Below the pieces are notes generated by a model, which saw only the letters and a program-made list of their open reading frames with translations, ran no database searches and was not told the DNA's origin. The position numbers and the translations under genes were made by a program. Positions 60,946-64,000 of a stretch of DNA of 64,000 bases are shown here, in pieces (within the stretch, counting starts at the first letter, position 1; every line of letters starts with the position of its first letter). Source of the stretch: Methylotuvimicrobium sp. KM2 (GTDB lineage: Bacteria > Pseudomonadota > Gammaproteobacteria > Methylococcales > Methylomonadaceae); assembly GCF_038051925.1 (NCBI RefSeq), contig NZ_CP150634.1, forward strand, positions 2,294,001 through 2,358,000, in the 5' to 3' direction.

Positions 60946-63932
60946 TTACATCTGGAACGTCACGCCGTAATCAATTGGCTCCAAATCCCGATCCCGAAGT
61001 TCGTATGTGCCAAAACGATTGGCGTGATGCGTCCGAAATGGACTAAACGCAGCGGCCAATTCCGGCGTTAACTTCATCCCCTCGGCTTCCAGTTCTTTGA
61101 ATGCCTGCGTCATCGTATGGCAGTTGTGGAAAATCATCAGATTGGCAATCAGATGATTGTACTTGATTATCTTCAACTGATCCTCGCGCACATTTTCATT
61201 GATGGTGTCCGATCCGAAATATGCCCACTGCGCAAAATTGTTGAACCCTTCGCACTTGTTTTGCGCTGCCTGGATGACCTGGCGTAACGCATCGTCGCTG
61301 ATATATTCCAGCAGGAATAGGGTGCGGACGACCCGGCCCAACTCACGAAAGGCGAAATACAGTTTGTTTTTCCGGCTTGCAGTACCGAGCTTGCGTAAGA
61401 TGGTCGATGGTTGAATACCCCCGGCACGAATCGATTGCGCCACTTGCAGCATGTCCGGCAAATGACAGGCGATCAAATCCCAATCGACGGCATCCTTGGT
61501 AAACAGATCATCAATGTGTTTATACACTGCGTCGGCACTCGGGCGAAACCATTTCAGATCTTTCTAGTTGCGAATACGCGGCATCAGTTTGATACCCAGC
61601 AAGAATGCCAAGCCATAAACCGGGGCGCTTTGCGCCTGGGTATCGCCATGTAAAGTATCGGGCTGAATATCCGACTTGTTCTTTGTCAGCCCATCCAGGA
61701 TGTAAACGGCTTCCCAGACACCGCAGGGAATGAAATGCGAAAACAGCGCGATATAGGTATCGCTGACATGGTAATAAGCAATGCCGCCATAGCCGCCGTA
61801 ACGGATATGCCGTTCCGACAGCAGATTATTTTCATACAGATTCCATTGCGTACCGTCTGCCGCCGCGCGTTTTGTATCGCCCCAATAGCGTGGCAGTTGA
61901 AATTGATTGTATGCATTGATGGTCGTAGAAATGGCGGCCTCCAGCTTTTCCGTCGTGACTTGGGGTAGATTGACGAATGACACTTGCCGCGCACTGACAT
62001 CGGCAATGTTCTAGGCAATTTGTGTCGGCCCTAAACCTGTGCCATAGGCGAACACCGTCAGAATCTTGCGCCGGTCTTCCTCACGTAATTTGCCTTTGTG
62101 ACCACTCAACGGGCCAAAATGCTTACCCTACCCAATCCATTGCATGGTATCGGTAAGCACGTCTAACAACGAAAGGCCCATGCTATCGAGTTTTCGCCTT
62201 AACGTATCATCCATTTCCTTGAAGCCTGGCGGAATCTCTTTTTTCTGTTGCCGGCCCAGCTTTGGCCTGCCATTTATGATCTTGAAATATGCATTTTCCT
62301 GATAAGTCTTGTCAGCCTGTTGTGCCGCCTCGGTCAGTAGGGTGCGGACATGCTCGATAAAGGCTGCGCTCTCGACTGGCAAGCCCACTTTCTCACCATA
62401 ATCCGCGCGTGTACGTTCGCATTCGGCCATCGGCACCAGCTCGTTCCGGTGGTCAGAATATGCATCGCTGCCGATCACGCAAAGGTCGCCAGATTTCAGT
62501 TCCCTAACCATTTGCGAACAGACGCATGCTTCGAACTGGCGGCGATTGATTCGAGTCGGAACAGTATCGCGCTTGATTTCGCCAGTCACCAACTTCCACC
62601 ATTTTTCGGAAATCCAGCCCAGATCGTCCGCCGTTAAGGCAATCTTGCCTTTGTCCCTGAGCGTTAGCCACTCGCTTTGCCGATGGCTGTTTTCCAGCAT
62701 AAAAGCCAGAGACCGCTCAAAACTGGCATCCTGACTGGTGGATTCCAGCTTTAACTTACTCAAAATCCGTAGCATCGCCGCTCGCCGTGGCTTGAAGAAC
62801 TGCCAGACAAAACGGAATTCGTTCTTCCCGCCGTATTCCGCATGCAAGCGCGAGAATTCGCACAAATCGGGGCGAGCCGTCACCGCTTGGCGAACGCCTT
62901 TCAATTGTTCGTCTGCCGATTGTGTTGAGTTCAAGAGCGTTTCCAGCATCGCAAACCGGCGCAAAATTTCATCAGTCTTTTCTTGATTGTCAGTCAGATA
63001 TTTTTCAAGGGCTTCTTCGGCGCTGTGCAACGCACGCTTCATCTGCCTGCAAAAGAGATTGCACAGATCATCGGTCACAATCGCCAGCCGTTGCCTAATC
63101 AAGGATAAGGCAACGGCGTAGCGTTTAGCGGCCACCATATCCATCATACTGGCAGCATCGAGACTATTGCCTTCCAGCGCCCATTGTTTGATTTTGATGA
63201 CCGGCATGATTTTTAATAGGTCTGCGTAGCAAGTCAGCTCAGTCAGCCGGTCATAGCGTTCGACCATTCCCGCATGCCGTCTATCGTAGGCTTGGCCGCA
63301 TCTTGCTTAATGTCGTTCCATGGACTCACGCGGCGCGGATCATCACCCACCACGAAAAGGTTATCGAGAAAAGCCCGGCCATCATCCCCAAGTGCATCGT
63401 GAATTTGCCTGTGCAGCGCCTGGTTCGTTGCAATCCACGAGACGCGAGCTTCCCGTAGCAAAGTGTCGAATGCCGGCAACTCGTAACGATGACGCACCAA
63501 CGTTTCGATGCCGATATTGATAATATCGATAACGTCTTCTTTGGTCAGTGCCGCTTCGGCAAAAGTTTGTCGCATCAGTTCTTTGCCATCGTTGCCGAAG
63601 GGTTTGACCGCCAAAAATTCACGCACCGCCGACAAATGTTTGCGTCTGGCCTGCGAAACATCGTACTGCCGCAAATTCTCCCGGTCATAGGGTTCGCCCA
63701 TGCTAGAGGCGACATGCTCGGCAATGGCATTCGGCACTTGCTCGGAGGTTACAAAATAACCCAGTCGTTGATAGGTTTTTAAAAGCAGAGCAAATCCCAA
63801 GCGCGTGGTGCTTGAGCGAGTGGCAGTATCGCAATAGGCCCGTTCGGCATCCGTCACTGTGTAGAAACGCTCCAATTCCGATTGGGCAAGTCGGCTTTTG
63901 AATCGGGGATAGGCGGTATCGCTGGGTTGCAA
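60946..63932 (-). pseudogene. tnpA: Tn3-family transposase, decayed
   Basis: The whole length (about 995 codons) of a Tn3-type DDE transposase is present. It starts at MQPSDTAYPRFKSRL (DUF4158 N-terminal domain) and runs to HHANRFGTYELRDRDL. Homology phrases include HFGPLSGHKGKLREEDRRKILTVFAYGTGLGPTQ, VSFVNLPQVTTEKL and AFSPFRTHHANRFG. One frameshift falls near 63243-63267, and three in-frame amber codons occur at 62128-62130, 62011-62013 and 61564-61566, the first and last where a conserved Trp is expected. No resolvase gene lies in the window and the opposite transposon end is not visible. The element is therefore probably immobile. Confidence 0.9.
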
Positions 63933-64000
63933 AGTTGAAAACCGGGAATGGATTTAGTACAAGAAAAACGTCCGTTTATCTGATAGATAGAATCATACAA
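63933..64000. other. Window edge
   Basis: The last 68 bases contain no feature I can support. The upstream part of the transposon, if any, lies outside the window. Confidence 0.4.

Noticed and set aside
60946..63932. Programmed amber readthrough or stop-codon reassignment in the transposase
   Set aside because: The frameshift near 63250 breaks the gene independently, and other genes in the window show no internal amber codons apart from one clearly truncated pseudogene.

Overview
The window looks like a chromosomal segment of a gammaproteobacterium. A prkA-yeaH-spoVR operon, an HAE-1 RND pump and abundant short palindromic repeats of the 'TTCCCACGCT...AGCGTGGGAA' type fit a methanotroph-like (Methylococcales) host, but no gene here proves that placement. 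No rRNA, tRNA or CRISPR array was seen. Much of the window is accessory DNA.

Layout. (1) 1-5.8 kb: the 3' end of an NtrC-type regulator, then the stress operon prkA-yeaH-spoVR. (2) 6.3-8.2 kb: a beta-propeller gene between two copies of a miniature inverted-repeat element (MITE), one with a clear 9-bp target duplication. (3) 8.2-11.7 kb: a sulfide/sulfane-sulfur module on the minus strand (TetR regulator, rhodanese, DUF4242 protein, a 59-residue 4Fe-4S protein, sulfide:quinone oxidoreductase, DUF1641 protein). Three related operator-like palindromes sit at nearly equal distances before tetR, the rhodanese gene and the DUF4242 gene, suggesting one regulon. (4) 12.3-39.3 kb: a nearly complete extracellular contractile injection system (eCIS, Pvc/Afp-like): cap, sheath, two tube proteins, Pvc6-like DUF5908 protein, LysM protein, VgrG-like spike, PAAR tip, gp25, two large baseplate proteins, a large possible fibre protein, the tape-measure protein and the AAA+ ATPase. 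Between tape measure and ATPase lie an eCIS_core (DUF4157) effector with an HNH-like C-terminal domain and a small gene in the position of an immunity gene.

(5) 39.8-49.0 kb: a defence island with type I restriction-modification genes hsdR-hsdM-hsdS, followed at once by a reverse transcriptase-nitrilase fusion resembling defence-associated RT type 1 (DRT1/UG1 class). (6) 49.6-53.7 kb: a DUF4143 ATPase behind a doubled operator-like motif, then a repeat-rich zone with a MAPEG protein, a broken metallo-beta-lactamase-fold gene and a membrane protein, with attC-like traces of an old integron cassette array. (7) 53.9-60.5 kb: an RND tripartite efflux operon with a divergent TetR regulator. (8) 60.9-63.9 kb: a decayed Tn3-family transposase gene with one frameshift and three in-frame amber codons.

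The most interesting content is the eCIS with its apparent effector/immunity pair and upstream dyad array, and the type I RM-RT/nitrilase island. The functions given for the effector C-terminus, the immunity candidate and the regulatory sites are inferences from sequence pattern and context. No database search was run.
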